Below are positions 11,653-21,279 of a stretch of DNA of 64,000 bases, piece by piece. How positions within the stretch are numbered: the first letter of the stretch is position 1; every line of letters begins with the position of its first letter. Source of the DNA: Vreelandella maris (GTDB lineage Bacteria > Pseudomonadota > Gammaproteobacteria > Pseudomonadales > Halomonadaceae); contig NZ_JABWCV010000021.1 of the NCBI RefSeq assembly GCF_013371085.1, forward strand, positions 1 through 64,000, read 5' to 3'. Made by a program: the position numbers and the translations under genes. The notes under the pieces are model-generated. The model saw only the letters and a list, made by a program, of their open reading frames with translations, was not told the DNA's origin and ran no database searches.

Positions 11653-14262
11653 ATGAATACCCAATACCGTAAACCCCTGCCTGGCACAGCGCTTGAATTT
11701 TTTGATGCTCGCGAGGCGGTGGAAGATATCCAGCCCGGTGCCTATGCTCAGCTGCCCTATACCTCGCGTGTGCTGGCCGAGCAGTTGGTGCGCCGCTGTG
11801 ATCCAGCACTGCTCACTGATGCGCTGAAACAGCTGATCGAGCGCAAGAGTGACCTGGATTTTCCTTGGTACCCGGCGCGTGTCGTCTGCCACGATATCCT
11901 CGGCCAAACCGCACTGGTCGATTTGGCCGGACTGCGTGACGCCATCGCCGAAAAGGGCGGCGATCCCGCCAAGGTTAATCCGGTGGTGCCCACCCAACTG
12001 ATTGTCGATCACTCATTGGCGGTGGAGCACGCAGGCTCAGAAGAGGGCGCCTTTGAGAAAAACCGTGCCATTGAAGATCGTCGCAACGATGACCGTTTCC
12101 ATTTTATCAACTGGACCAAGACGGCATTCGAGAACGTCGATGTGATTCCCCCCGGCAACGGCATTATGCACCAGATCAATCTGGAGAAGATGTCACCGGT
12201 GGTGCAGAACCGCGACGGCATTGCCTATCCCGATACCTGTGTGGGGACCGATAGCCACACGCCGATGGTGGACGCACTCGGCGTTATCTCAGTAGGCGTG
12301 GGTGGCCTGGAAGCCGAAAGCGTGATGTTAGGCCGCGCTTCCATGATGCGCTTACCGGATATCGTCGGCGTAGAGCTGACCGGCAAGCTGCAGCCAGGGA
12401 TAACTGGCACCGATATGGTGCTGGCGATTACCGAGTTCCTGCGTAAAGAGCGCGTCGTCGGGGCGTATCTGGAGTTTTACGGCGAAGGTGCCGATGCGCT
12501 CACCGTGGGTGATCGCGCCACGATTTCGAATATGACCCCCGAATACGGCGCGACTGCGGCGATGTTCTACATCGATGGTCAAACCATCGATTACCTGAAA
12601 ATTACCGGCCGTGAAGATGAGCAGGTGGCGCTGGTGGAAACCTATGCCAAACACACCGGCCTATGGGCGGACAGTTTGACCGAGGTTGATTACGAGCGGG
12701 TGCTGACCTTTGATCTTTCATCGGTACACCGCACTCTGGCAGGGCCGTCCAATCCTCATGCACACTTGCCCACTTCAGAGCTGGCACAGCGCGGTATTGC
12801 GGTAGGGCTTGAGGCAGCGCGGGAAGAGGAGAAGGCGGGCAGAATGCCGGATGGCGCGGTGATCATCGCCGCCATTACCAGCTGCACCAACACGTCCAAC
12901 CCGCGCAACATGGTCGCCGCCGGGCTGATCGCCCGTAACGCCAACCGGCTAGGGTTGCTGCGTAAACCCTGGGTGAAGTCGTCGCTGGCGCCGGGCTCGA
13001 AAACCGTCAAGATGTACCTGGAAGAAGCTGGGTTGATGAGCGAGCTGGAAAATCTCGGCTTTGGGGTGGTGGCTTACGCCTGCACCACCTGTAACGGCAT
13101 GTCTGGCGCGCTGGAACCAAAAATCCAGCAGGAGATTATCGAGCGCGATCTCTACGCAACCGCCGTACTTTCCGGTAATCGTAACTTCGATGGCCGTATT
13201 CATCCCCACGCCCAGCAGGCGTTTTTGGCCTCACCGCCGCTGGTGGTCGCCTACGCCATTGCGGGCACGATTCGCTTTGATATCGAAAAAGATGCCCTGG
13301 GCGTGGATCAGGCGGGCAACCCCGTCACGTTAAAGGATATCTGGCCAGCGGATGAAGAGATCGACGCGATCGTTAAGTCATCGGTGAAGCCGGAGCAGTT
13401 CCGCCAGACCTATATTCCCATGTTCGATTTGGACAAGAGCGCCCGCGCCCAGGTCAGCCCGCTATATGACTGGCGCCCCCAGAGTACCTATATCCGTCGC
13501 CCGCCTTACTGGGAAGGTAATATGGCTAAAGAGCGCACCCTGAAAGGCATGCGCCCACTGGCAATCCTGCCGGACAATATCACGACCGACCATCTCTCTC
13601 CCTCCAACGCGATACAGCTCAACAGCGCGGCGGGTGAGTACCTGGCCAAAATGGGCGTGCCGGAAGAAGACTTTAACTCCTACGCGACGCACCGCGGCGA
13701 TCACCTCACCGCCCAGCGCGCTACTTTCGCCAACCCTAAGCTGTTTAACGAAATGGTGCGCGATGCCGATGGCAAGGTAAAACAGGGTTCGCTGGCGCGG
13801 GTAGAGCCCGAAGGCGAAGTGACCCGAATGTGGGAAGCGATTGAAACCTATATGGCGCGTAAGCAGCCGCTGATCATTATTGCCGGTGCGGATTACGGTC
13901 AGGGCTCGTCGCGGGATTGGGCGGCCAAAGGCGTGGCCCTGGCAGGTGTGGAAGCGATTGCCGCTGAAGGCTTTGAGCGTATTCACCGCACCAACCTGAT
14001 CGGTATGGGCGTGATGCCGTTGGAGTTTGAACCGGGCACTACGCGCATGACACTCGGTCTGGATGGCACCGAAACCTTCGATGTCGAAGGCGCCGTTTCG
14101 CCAGGGGCAATGCTCACGCTGGTAATCCACCGCCAAAGCGGAGACAGCGAGCGCGTCGCGATGAAGTGCCGTTTGGATACTGCCGAGGAGGTGTCAATTT
14201 ACACCGCTGGAGGCGTACTGCAGCGCTTCGCTCAGGACTTCCTCGAATCGTCAGCAACTTAA
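11653..14262 (+). CDS. acnD: Fe/S-dependent 2-methylisocitrate dehydratase AcnD
   Basis: An aconitase-family enzyme of 869 residues that dehydrates 2-methylcitrate to a 2-methylaconitate isomer, working with PrpF. The start at 11653 (MNTQYRKPLPGTALEFFDAR) matches AcnD proteins; the frame upstream runs through the terminator hairpin. Cluster-ligating cysteines are in AAITSCTNTSNPRNM and YACTTCNGMSG. The substrate-binding GTDSHTPMVDALG and C-terminal swivel-domain GADYGQGSSRDWAAKG are intact. It is flanked by prpC and prpF, the standard context. Confidence 0.96.
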   Translation: MNTQYRKPLPGTALEFFDAREAVEDIQPGAYAQLPYTSRVLAEQLVRRCDPALLTDALKQLIERKSDLDFPWYPARVVCHDILGQTALVDLAGLRDAIAEKGGDPAKVNPVVPTQLIVDHSLAVEHAGSEEGAFEKNRAIEDRRNDDRFHFINWTKTAFENVDVIPPGNGIMHQINLEKMSPVVQNRDGIAYPDTCVGTDSHTPMVDALGVISVGVGGLEAESVMLGRASMMRLPDIVGVELTGKLQPGITGTDMVLAITEFLRKERVVGAYLEFYGEGADALTVGDRATISNMTPEYGATAAMFYIDGQTIDYLKITGREDEQVALVETYAKHTGLWADSLTEVDYERVLTFDLSSVHRTLAGPSNPHAHLPTSELAQRGIAVGLEAAREEEKAGRMPDGAVIIAAITSCTNTSNPRNMVAAGLIARNANRLGLLRKPWVKSSLAPGSKTVKMYLEEAGLMSELENLGFGVVAYACTTCNGMSGALEPKIQQEIIERDLYATAVLSGNRNFDGRIHPHAQQAFLASPPLVVAYAIAGTIRFDIEKDALGVDQAGNPVTLKDIWPADEEIDAIVKSSVKPEQFRQTYIPMFDLDKSARAQVSPLYDWRPQSTYIRRPPYWEGNMAKERTLKGMRPLAILPDNITTDHLSPSNAIQLNSAAGEYLAKMGVPEEDFNSYATHRGDHLTAQRATFANPKLFNEMVRDADGKVKQGSLARVEPEGEVTRMWEAIETYMARKQPLIIIAGADYGQGSSRDWAAKGVALAGVEAIAAEGFERIHRTNLIGMGVMPLEFEPGTTRMTLGLDGTETFDVEGAVSPGAMLTLVIHRQSGDSERVAMKCRLDTAEEVSIYTAGGVLQRFAQDFLESSAT

Positions 14263-14359
14263 ACAGTATCTGGCCAAGAGAACCCGGTGGCTTTAGCTTT
14301 TCGAACCTAGGTTTTCGAATCAGGCTTAGGGCGCCGGGTTATTTGTAGGAGTGGTAATA
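14263..14359 (+). other. Structured spacer between acnD and prpF
   Basis: The 97-bp gap contains AACCCGG near its left end and CCGGGTT near its right end, able to pair around an inner palindrome AACCTAGGTT flanked by TTCGA/TCGAA-type repeats. It could be a stabilising or attenuating mRNA structure. TAGGAG just before the prpF ATG is a good ribosome site. There is no T-run typical of an intrinsic terminator. Confidence 0.4.
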
Positions 14360-15559
14360 ATGAGTGAGTCAGTTCAAAACAAGTATGTGCCGCAGATAAA
14401 AATCCCAGCCACCTATATGCGCGGCGGCACCAGTAAGGGCGTTTTTTTTAAGCTCAACGATCTACCCGAAGCGGCCCAGCAGCCGGGCGTAGCGCGGGAT
14501 CAGTTGCTACTGCGCGTCATCGGCAGCCCCGACCCTTACGAAAAACAGATCGATGGCATGGGCGGGGCGACCTCAAGTACCAGCAAGACCGTCATTCTGT
14601 CGAAAAGTGAGTCAGCCGAACACGATGTGGATTACCTGTTTGGCCAGGTCTCCATCGATAAGCCCTATGTGGATTGGAGCGGCAACTGCGGCAACCTATC
14701 GGCGGCGGTTGGCCCCTTTGCGATAGCCAATGGCCTAGTTGATGCATCACGTATTCCGGAAAATGGTGTCGTCGAGGTAAGAATCTGGCAGGTCAATATT
14801 CAGAAAACTATCGTCTCCCAGGTGCCTGTCGTGAATGGTCAAGTGCAGGAGACTGGCGGTTTTGAGCTGGATGGAGTGACATTTCCCGCGGCTGAGATTC
14901 CAGTAGCCTTTAAGGATCCGGCGGACGGCGAGGGAGCAATCTTCCCCACTGGCAACCTAATCGATGAACTGGACGTCCCGGGTGTAGGAGTGTTGAAAGC
15001 CACCCTGATCAATGCCGGGATACCCACGATCTTCATTAATGCCGACGATATTGGCTACGTGGGTACCGAGCTTCAGGATGTCATCAATGGCGACGGTAAA
15101 GCGCTTGCGATGTTTGAAGCCATTCGTGCCCATGGCGCATTACGAATGGGGCTGATAAGCGACATCAGTGAGGCCGCTAACCGTCAGCACACACCCAAAG
15201 TGGCGTTTGTGGGCCCGCCAGTGGATTACCTCTCTTCGAGCGGTAAGAGTGTGAATGCTAGTGATATCGATCTGGTGGTGCGAGCGCTCTCGATGGGCAA
15301 GTTGCATCACGCCATGATGGGCACGGCCGCCGTCGCCATTGCCGCCGCAGCTGCCATTGAAGGCACGCTGGTGAATCTGGCAGCAGGAGGTGGCGGTCAA
15401 CGTAACGCGGTCACTTTTGGACACCCTTCTGGCAGCCTGCGGGTTGGCGCTGAAGCAAGCTTGAACGAGGGGCGGTGGCATATCGATCAGGCGGTGATGA
15501 GCCGTAGTGCCCGGGTATTGATGGAAGGAGTGGTGAGAATTCCTGGGGACAGCTTTTAG
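14360..15559 (+). CDS. prpF: 2-methylaconitate cis-trans isomerase PrpF
   Basis: A 399-residue enzyme of the diaminopimelate epimerase-like PrpF fold, which isomerises trans- to cis-2-methylaconitate made by AcnD. Characteristic segments are TYMRGGTSKGVFFKLNDLP, IDGMGGATSSTSKTVILSKS with the catalytic lysine, WSGNCGNLSAAVGPFAI and FGHPSGSLRVGAE. The start at 14360 is set by AGGAG eight bases upstream; a GTG nine bases earlier is less likely. It lies between acnD and prpD. Confidence 0.95.
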   Translation: MSESVQNKYVPQIKIPATYMRGGTSKGVFFKLNDLPEAAQQPGVARDQLLLRVIGSPDPYEKQIDGMGGATSSTSKTVILSKSESAEHDVDYLFGQVSIDKPYVDWSGNCGNLSAAVGPFAIANGLVDASRIPENGVVEVRIWQVNIQKTIVSQVPVVNGQVQETGGFELDGVTFPAAEIPVAFKDPADGEGAIFPTGNLIDELDVPGVGVLKATLINAGIPTIFINADDIGYVGTELQDVINGDGKALAMFEAIRAHGALRMGLISDISEAANRQHTPKVAFVGPPVDYLSSSGKSVNASDIDLVVRALSMGKLHHAMMGTAAVAIAAAAAIEGTLVNLAAGGGGQRNAVTFGHPSGSLRVGAEASLNEGRWHIDQAVMSRSARVLMEGVVRIPGDSF

Positions 15560-15616
15560 GGCGCGTTCCTTGAGCCATACTGAGGAGTAGGTGATTCAAC
15601 AGTAGGAGAGAGCGCT

Positions 15617-17113
15617 ATGTCTACCAGACCATCTGCCACATCCGAAGCCAATGAGCGGCCCGATTACGATCCCGAGCTGCAGGCCATTGCCGATTATGTC
15701 CTGAACTATCAGGTGGGTTCCCAAGAGGCGCTGGAGACTGCGCGTTACTGCCTGATGGATACGCTTGGCTGTGGGCTCTTGGCACTACGCTTTCCGGAGT
15801 GTACCAAGCACCTTGGGCCGATAGTTGAAGGCACGGTGGTGCCGTTTGGAGCGCGAGTCCCAGGCACAACGCTGCGTCTTGATCCAGTCAAAGCGGCATG
15901 GGATATCGGCTGTATCATCCGCTGGCTGGACTATAACGATACCTGGCTTGCCGCCGAGTGGGGCCACCCCTCCGATAATCTTGGGGCCATTCTGGCGGTA
16001 GCCGATCACCTCTCTCAGCGGCGAGTTGCTCAAGGTGAAGCACCGCTTGTGATGCGTGATGTGCTTGAAGCAATGGTTATGGCCCATGAAATACAGGGTG
16101 TACTGGCGCTGGAAAACAGCTTTAATCGGGTTGGACTCGATCACGTGGTACTAGTAAAGGTGGCGTCTACTGCGGTGGCTGCCAAGTTGCTGGGCGCCAA
16201 TCGTGAGCAGGTGCTGTCGGCGCTTTCCCATGCATGGGTCGATGGTCAGAGCCTGCGAACTTATCGTCATGCGCCCAACGCAGGTTCGCGGAAAAGCTGG
16301 GCCGCGGGGGACGCCACTTCACGGGGTGTGCGCTTGGCGGATATCGCCCTGCGCGGTGAAATGGGTATTCCCAGCGCGCTGTCGGCGCCCCAATGGGGCT
16401 TCTACGATGTGCTATTTAGCCACGCCAATAAAGATTTGAGCCTGAAGCCAGAAGCGGAGCGTCGGCTGCGTTTCCAGCGCGAGTTTGGCAGTTATGTGAT
16501 GGAGAATATCCTTTTCAAGATCGCTTTCCCTGCTGAGTTTCATGCTCAAACGGCTTGTGAAGCTGCGGTAGTCCTTCATCCGCAGGTGAAAGATCGCTTG
16601 GCTGATATCGATAAGGTCGTGTTGACCACTCATGATTCGGCTATCCGTATCATTTCCAAAACCGGGGCGCTCGCTAACCCAGCGGACCGCGACCACTGCT
16701 TGCAGTACATGACCGCGGTGCCGCTTATCTTTGGCGAGCTGACCGCTGATCATTATGAAGATAGCTTTCACGCGGCTCATCCGCTGATTGATGAGCTGCG
16801 GGGCAAGATGGTGGTAGAGGAAAACGCCGAGTATTCGGCGGATTATCACGACCCTGAGAAGCGCTCTATCGCTAACGCAGTGCAGGTTTTTTTTAAGGAT
16901 GGTAGTGCGACAGATAAAGCCGTGGTGGAGTATCCGTTAGGCCACCGGCGCCGGCGTGAAGAAGGTATGCCATTGTTAGTTGATAAGTTTAAGCGACATT
17001 TGGCGATGCGATTTCCAGCAAGTCGTTGCCAAAAAATTGTTGATCTATGCAGCCATCAGCCAACGCTTGAAGCGTTACCTGTACACAAATTTATGGATGA
17101 GTGGATGATTTAG
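15617..17113 (+). CDS. prpD: 2-methylcitrate dehydratase PrpD
   Basis: An Fe-S-independent MmgE/PrpD family dehydratase of 498 residues that converts 2-methylcitrate directly to cis-2-methylaconitate. Recognised parts include [38 protein letters not shown] and the [17 protein letters not shown] stretch. It is the last gene of the operon, 57 bp after prpF, with an AGTAGGAGAG ribosome site. Its presence makes the AcnD-PrpF pair formally redundant, as in several pseudomonads. Confidence 0.96.
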   Translation: MSTRPSATSEANERPDYDPELQAIADYVLNYQVGSQEALETARYCLMDTLGCGLLALRFPECTKHLGPIVEGTVVPFGARVPGTTLRLDPVKAAWDIGCIIRWLDYNDTWLAAEWGHPSDNLGAILAVADHLSQRRVAQGEAPLVMRDVLEAMVMAHEIQGVLALENSFNRVGLDHVVLVKVASTAVAAKLLGANREQVLSALSHAWVDGQSLRTYRHAPNAGSRKSWAAGDATSRGVRLADIALRGEMGIPSALSAPQWGFYDVLFSHANKDLSLKPEAERRLRFQREFGSYVMENILFKIAFPAEFHAQTACEAAVVLHPQVKDRLADIDKVVLTTHDSAIRIISKTGALANPADRDHCLQYMTAVPLIFGELTADHYEDSFHAAHPLIDELRGKMVVEENAEYSADYHDPEKRSIANAVQVFFKDGSATDKAVVEYPLGHRRRREEGMPLLVDKFKRHLAMRFPASRCQKIVDLCSHQPTLEALPVHKFMDEWMI

Positions 17114-17144
17114 CCCTTGGTGCTCAATACATTTCACTAAAAAT

Positions 17145-17171
17145 ACCCGGTGCGCTTAAGCGCTACCGGGT
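17145..17171. terminator. Hairpin between prpD and comEA-like gene
   Basis: ACCCGGTGCGCTT pairs with AAGCGC-t-ACCGGGT (one bulged T). On the minus strand it is followed by ATTTTTAG, so it should terminate the comEA-like gene; on the plus strand, after prpD, the T-run is poor. Confidence 0.65.
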
Positions 17172-17193
17172 TATGGTAGTTGGCACCGTTAAA

Positions 17194-17472
17194 CTACTCT
17201 TCAAACGTTACTTGATCTCGCATGCGATCGACGGTGGCAGGCCCAATGCCACTGACACGTTCAAGGTCTTCAGCGCTTTCAAAGGCCCCGTTGGTTTCGC
17301 GCTCTTCAATGATTGCTTCTGCTCGGCTTGGGCCAATGCCCGGTAATTCGGCCAGCAGCTCAGCATCGGCGGTATTGACGTTGATGGGCGCCACCTCTTG
17401 TGCCAGCGCGCCACTGGAAAGCCCCAAGCTAATGCTAAGTAAAAGTGCGGCTAAAGTTCCTTTAAGAGTCAT
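17194..17472 (-). CDS. ComEA-type helix-hairpin-helix exported protein
   Basis: A 92-residue protein with a signal peptide (LAALLLSISLGLSSGALA, cleavage after AQ near residue 26) and a single ComEA/HhH domain: VNTADAELLAELPGIGPSRA, then a second hairpin VSGIGPATVDRM. In competent bacteria ComEA binds incoming DNA in the periplasm; short one-domain forms such as E. coli YbaV are widespread and of uncertain role. I chose the ATG at 17472 because GAGG lies six bases upstream; the ATG at 17478 directly abuts that GAGG. Confidence 0.88.
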   Translation of the reverse strand: MTLKGTLAALLLSISLGLSSGALAQEVAPINVNTADAELLAELPGIGPSRAEAIIEERETNGAFESAEDLERVSGIGPATVDRMRDQVTFEE

Positions 17473-17748
17473 GTTCATCCTCGATAATCCTTTTAATAAC
17501 GTTTGATGTCATTGATGTAGTGCGCGAAGTTCAGAGAAGATGATGTTGTACGCTTGAATTGTCTTTTAGCGTTATGAACGCCGCTGCACTATCAACTTAG
17601 CTTTTTTTAATAAGTGAATATGTCAGCGATGTACGACAGCGATTGTAAGTTTTTAGCTATAGCCCTATGGCAAATAGCTTACATCGTGAGGGGGCGAGGA
17701 GGGGGGAGAGACTGATATAATGGCAAAAACTACATTCGGAGCAACTAT

Positions 17749-18450
17749 ATGGCTACTGATTCCCCGATCATTATTGCACTTGACTACCCTTCGCTAGATG
17801 CGGCGCTGTGCATGGCTGATCAGCTTGACCCTGCCCGCTGCCGCGTTAAAGTGGGTAAAGAGTTATTTACTCGCAGTGGCCCCGCCGTGCTTGAAGCGTT
17901 ACATGGACGTGGTTTTGAGGTGTTTTTAGACCTTAAATTTCATGATATACCCAACACGGTTGCCAGCGCCGTACAGGCAGCGGCGGAGCAGGGTGTTTGG
18001 ATGGTCAATGTCCATGCCAGCGGGGGGCAGCGGATGATGGAGGCGGCCACGCAGCGCCTGGAACAACACGGATTAGCCACCCATTTAATTGCGGTTACCG
18101 TATTGACCAGCATGCAGGCCGAGGACTTAGCTGATGTTGGTATTAATGCACCGCTGGCTGAGCATGTAGAGCGCTTGGCGCTGCTGGCGAAGCAGAGCGG
18201 CTTACGCGGTGTCGTCTGTTCGGCTCAAGAGTCAGCTCGAATTAAAACACTTTGTGGTGATTCGTTCTTAAAAGTAACCCCTGGAATTCGCCCTAGTTTT
18301 GCAGCGACTAATGACCAGCAGCGGATTATGACACCTAGCCAAGCCATACAGGCGGGAAGCACGCATTTAGTTATAGGCCGACCCGTTACTCAGGCCGAAG
18401 ACCCTATGGCAGCCCTTGAGGCGATTGAGGCCGAACTAGAAGTTGCATAA
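17749..18450 (+). CDS. pyrF: Orotidine 5'-phosphate decarboxylase
   Basis: Decarboxylates OMP to UMP, the last step of pyrimidine synthesis. A 233-residue TIM barrel with the catalytic D-x-K-x-x-D motif in [13 protein letters not shown], the [12 protein letters not shown] segment, VTVLTSM, the phosphate loop TPGIRP and [11 protein letters not shown]. It normally lies downstream of lapB in gammaproteobacteria; here it converges on lapB with a 21-bp gap. A TATAAT at about 17716 may be part of its promoter. Confidence 0.97.
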   Translation: MATDSPIIIALDYPSLDAALCMADQLDPARCRVKVGKELFTRSGPAVLEALHGRGFEVFLDLKFHDIPNTVASAVQAAAEQGVWMVNVHASGGQRMMEAATQRLEQHGLATHLIAVTVLTSMQAEDLADVGINAPLAEHVERLALLAKQSGLRGVVCSAQESARIKTLCGDSFLKVTPGIRPSFAATNDQQRIMTPSQAIQAGSTHLVIGRPVTQAEDPMAALEAIEAELEVA

Positions 18451-18471
18451 ACAACGCTGTTTATACTGTCG

Positions 18472-19677
18472 CTATTCACCCTCTACGCCGATAACTGGCT
18501 TGATAGTCCCCCAGTAGCGGCAACTGGGGCATTGCCACTGGAGCGCATCACTGGCAAATCCACAGTGTCGGCAGCGGTGGCGGGTACGATTAAGCAAAAG
18601 CGCATCGGTGTGGTGCTTTAGCAGCAATAAGCGCGTGTCAGGAGAGGATTTTCCGTTTAGCCGCTGGCTCTCAATATACAGGTCAATCAAATAATCCAGC
18701 CCGCCCAAGCTTGGCACTGCGCGCAACCGTTCGCCGACCAGCTCAATGGCTTTGTCGACGCCGTCTCGCTGGTGCACGAGCTGTCCTAGCGAAATAATGA
18801 TGCTGGTATAGGGCGCTTGCTCAAGCAGGCGGTAAAGGTGCGCCTCAAACCCCGCTACATCGTTACGACGCAAATAGGCATTTTTGAGGGCAGGCAGCAT
18901 AGTAGGGATATGGGCTAGCTCCTGGCGCGGGATATTATCTAATCGCCCAATAGCGCGCCCATAGTGGCCGTTATCCATCTCTAATTCAGCCAAAAGCAAG
19001 GTGGCGCGAACGCAACTTTCATCTAGCTGTAGGGCTTTTTTCAGGTGCTTTTTAGCAAGCGCTCGACTGGCTTCGCTGATCTCCTCAATGGCCAGCTCGC
19101 ACAGCCAATGCGCGGCAGGGCGCCGCAGCTTTGGGTGCTGTTTAAACAGCGGTTGAATTACTTCTAATGCTTGGTGCCAAGCCTTTTCACGCTCTAATAA
19201 ATCCACCAGTAGCTGTTTGGCAGCATAGCGGAGTTCATCGTCGCTGCTGTGTTCCAGTAGCGTGTTAAGAAGACGCTGCGCGCGATCGTGTACCCCCAGC
19301 GCCATGAAATCCCGGGCAAGCTCCAGCTGGATTTGTTCATTGGTATGCTGCGACAGCGCAGGACGCGCTAAGAGGTTTTGGTGAATACTGACCGCTTTAT
19401 CCGCCTCGCCACGGGCGCGAAAAAGTTTGCCAAGAGCAATGTGAGTATCCACCGTATCGCTGTTAACGGCTAGCACGTTGATGAACGTGTTGATCGCTTC
19501 GTCGGGCTGCTCGTTAAGGAGATAGTTTAGCCCGACAAAGTAATCTCTCGACAGTGCCTGTGAGGGCGCTGAGGGCGATAGAGAGCGATGTCGACGGCGT
19601 CCAGCTTGGTGGTAGCCCAAGCCATAACCGATGGCGATAGCGACCAACAATACGCTTAGCAGCGCGACATCCAGCAT
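18472..19677 (-). CDS. lapB: Lipopolysaccharide assembly protein B
   Basis: An inner-membrane anchored TPR protein (401 residues) that couples LPS synthesis and transport and presents LpxC to FtsH. It has one N-terminal membrane helix (residues 2-20), a series of TPR repeats through about residue 350, and a C-terminal rubredoxin-like metal site with CRHCG and CPSC around residues 370 and 384. Its ATG directly follows the lapA stop codon with no gap, so the two are translationally coupled. Confidence 0.95.
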   Translation of the reverse strand: MLDVALLSVLLVAIAIGYGLGYHQAGRRRHRSLSPSAPSQALSRDYFVGLNYLLNEQPDEAINTFINVLAVNSDTVDTHIALGKLFRARGEADKAVSIHQNLLARPALSQHTNEQIQLELARDFMALGVHDRAQRLLNTLLEHSSDDELRYAAKQLLVDLLEREKAWHQALEVIQPLFKQHPKLRRPAAHWLCELAIEEISEASRALAKKHLKKALQLDESCVRATLLLAELEMDNGHYGRAIGRLDNIPRQELAHIPTMLPALKNAYLRRNDVAGFEAHLYRLLEQAPYTSIIISLGQLVHQRDGVDKAIELVGERLRAVPSLGGLDYLIDLYIESQRLNGKSSPDTRLLLLKHHTDALLLNRTRHRCRHCGFASDALQWQCPSCRYWGTIKPVIGVEGE

Positions 19678-19983
19678 TTATGCTAGTTCCTTGAACTCCT
19701 GGGTTCGCAAGCTATCAAGCTCTTTGCGTTGCTGCTTGTTATGGCGCTGGCTACGGGCCAATGTTGCTTTTAGGCGGACATACACACCTAACATGGCCAG
19801 CATGCCCAGTACGACGCCAAACACCAGTGTCGCCAATAACCACACAGAGAGCGATACGGCTGGCAGTTCCAGCCAAATAAGGTTCAAAGCAATCGTTTGC
19901 TGATTGTTAACGGCAAACAAAATACCTACGAGCACTACTATCAGCAAAATAACGGCCAGAATAAGCCCTTTGATCCAACGCAT
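19678..19983 (-). CDS. lapA: Lipopolysaccharide assembly protein A
   Basis: A 101-residue inner-membrane protein with two membrane helices (about 5-25 and 42-65) and a basic cytoplasmic tail (RLKATLARSQRHNKQQRKEL). This is the LapA/YciS domain arrangement, and the position directly upstream of lapB confirms it. The start is 98 bp downstream of the ihfB stop on the same strand. Confidence 0.92.
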   Translation of the reverse strand: MRWIKGLILAVILLIVVLVGILFAVNNQQTIALNLIWLELPAVSLSVWLLATLVFGVVLGMLAMLGVYVRLKATLARSQRHNKQQRKELDSLRTQEFKELA

Positions 19984-20081
19984 GTGAGTTTCCTAGTCTG
20001 TGACGTTCACGGTAGCGCTATTGTGTACGACTCAAGCGACGGCGTCATCCCGCAGAAGGTCGGATAACGCAATAGCCGCCC

Positions 20082-20378
20082 TTAATAGCCGAGTGCGCGA
20101 CTAGCGTCTACCTGTTCACGTAGCTCTTTCCCAGGCTTGAAGTGCGGCACATATTTGCCTTCAAGATCAACCGCATCGCCTGTTTTTGGGTTACGCCCTA
20201 CGCGCGGTTCCCGGTAGTGCAAAGAAAAGCTACCGAAGCCACGGATCTCAACGCGACCACCACTGGCGAGAGAATCCGTCATGTCGTCCAGGATAATACG
20301 CACCGCTGTTTCAACATCTTTGGCGGACAATTCCGGCTGACGCATCGCAATTTGTTCGATTAATTCAGATTTAGTCAT
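20082..20378 (-). CDS. ihfB: Integration host factor beta subunit
   Basis: A 98-residue HU/IHF family DNA-bending protein that pairs with IHF-alpha. It has the [11 protein letters not shown] start, the [16 protein letters not shown] core (here [17 protein letters not shown]) and the DNA-intercalating arm [23 protein letters not shown] closes the family signature. rpsA, which usually precedes ihfB, is not adjacent: sdhE diverges upstream. Confidence 0.96.
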   Translation of the reverse strand: MTKSELIEQIAMRQPELSAKDVETAVRIILDDMTDSLASGGRVEIRGFGSFSLHYREPRVGRNPKTGDAVDLEGKYVPHFKPGKELREQVDASRALGY

Positions 20379-20584
20379 CGGTTAGCTCCCTGCGAACATT
20401 GAAGGCCTTGATGCGCTCTCGGCCTCACTCACATCAAATTCAGCATACTGCTCAATTCAGTATAAAACAATTCAGATAAAACAAGGTTCTAGACTGATTA
20501 ATAGCATAGGCGAAGGAGGGCGCTGGCGCGACCCCACAGCTTAGGTATACTGGTGCTTCATTTATTTGATCGGAGCGGCTGACG

Positions 20585-20878
20585 TTGAACGACGACAATT
20601 CCCCTGCAGCCATTTTGCGCAAACGGCTTTATTGGCACTCGCGTCGCGGTATGTGGGAGCTAGACCTTCTGCTAATTCCGTTTCTTGAACAGCGTTTTGA
20701 TCATATTAGCGAAGCGGATCAACTGGCCTATCAGCAGCTAATTGAAGGTGAAGACCAGGATCTGTTTGTGTGGCTAATGCATCGAGAGTGGCCTGAAGAA
20801 CCCAGCCAGCGGCGTATCGTACAAATGATAGTGGAACATGCTGAAACCACCGATAATTCTGCCTATCGTACCCTCTAG
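20585..20878 (+). CDS. sdhE: Succinate dehydrogenase flavinylation factor SdhE
   Basis: A 97-residue protein that promotes covalent FAD attachment to SdhA. The R-R-G-M-x-E-L-D motif (SRRGMWELDLLLIPFLEQ) and DLFVWLMHREWPEE are diagnostic. Translation probably starts at a TTG at 20585 with GGAGCGG upstream, since a good ATG upstream is lacking and the RRGM motif needs about 20 residues before it. It overlaps the next gene by 41 bp. Confidence 0.93.
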   Translation: MNDDNSPAAILRKRLYWHSRRGMWELDLLLIPFLEQRFDHISEADQLAYQQLIEGEDQDLFVWLMHREWPEEPSQRRIVQMIVEHAETTDNSAYRTL

Positions 20879-21278
20879 GCAGTGGCGGTTAACGCAGTGC
20901 TGTCTGTTGATTGGAATAGCGGGGCTTAGCTACTGGGTTGGGGGTAAGCCAGCAGGAATGGCTGTAGCCGTGGTTGGCGGTGCTCTTGTGTGGCGTGGTT
21001 ATCAGCGCCAGCCGACAGGAGTGCTATCTTTGATATCAACAGCCTCGCTGTTTTATGGCCGCTGGTTGCCGTGCGAGCAGCGGCCTGCTGAGAACGGACA
21101 ACCGCTGAATGATCTTAAAAATAAAGAGTATCCAGTGCGCTGCGACTATTTAGGCCCCTGGTTAATAGGGCTTTATGTTGGTAAGCAGCGTGTTTGGTTA
21201 TGGCCTGATAGCGCTCCTTCTGAACAATTGCGCGAAGTGCGCAAGTTATTTCATCGCCCCGGCCGGATAGTGCTGTGA
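20838..21278 (+). CDS. YgfX (CptA-like) inner-membrane protein
   Basis: A 146-residue protein with two adjacent membrane helices (about 18-36 and 38-56) and a C-terminal soluble part with RVWLWPDSAPSEQLREVRKLF, which resembles the QHLWLAADS segment of E. coli YgfX. In E. coli ygfX is the partner gene of sdhE and has been described as a toxin acting on FtsZ/MreB; the toxin role is disputed. The 41-bp overlap with sdhE suggests coupled translation. It ends one base before the convergent nadB stop. Confidence 0.8.
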   Translation: MLKPPIILPIVPSRQWRLTQCCLLIGIAGLSYWVGGKPAGMAVAVVGGALVWRGYQRQPTGVLSLISTASLFYGRWLPCEQRPAENGQPLNDLKNKEYPVRCDYLGPWLIGLYVGKQRVWLWPDSAPSEQLREVRKLFHRPGRIVL

Positions 21279-21279
21279 T

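Noticed and set aside
17640..17690. Imperfect long inverted repeat (TGTAAG...CTTACA) before pyrF
   Set aside because: The arms pair only with a large internal loop; too weak to call a site.
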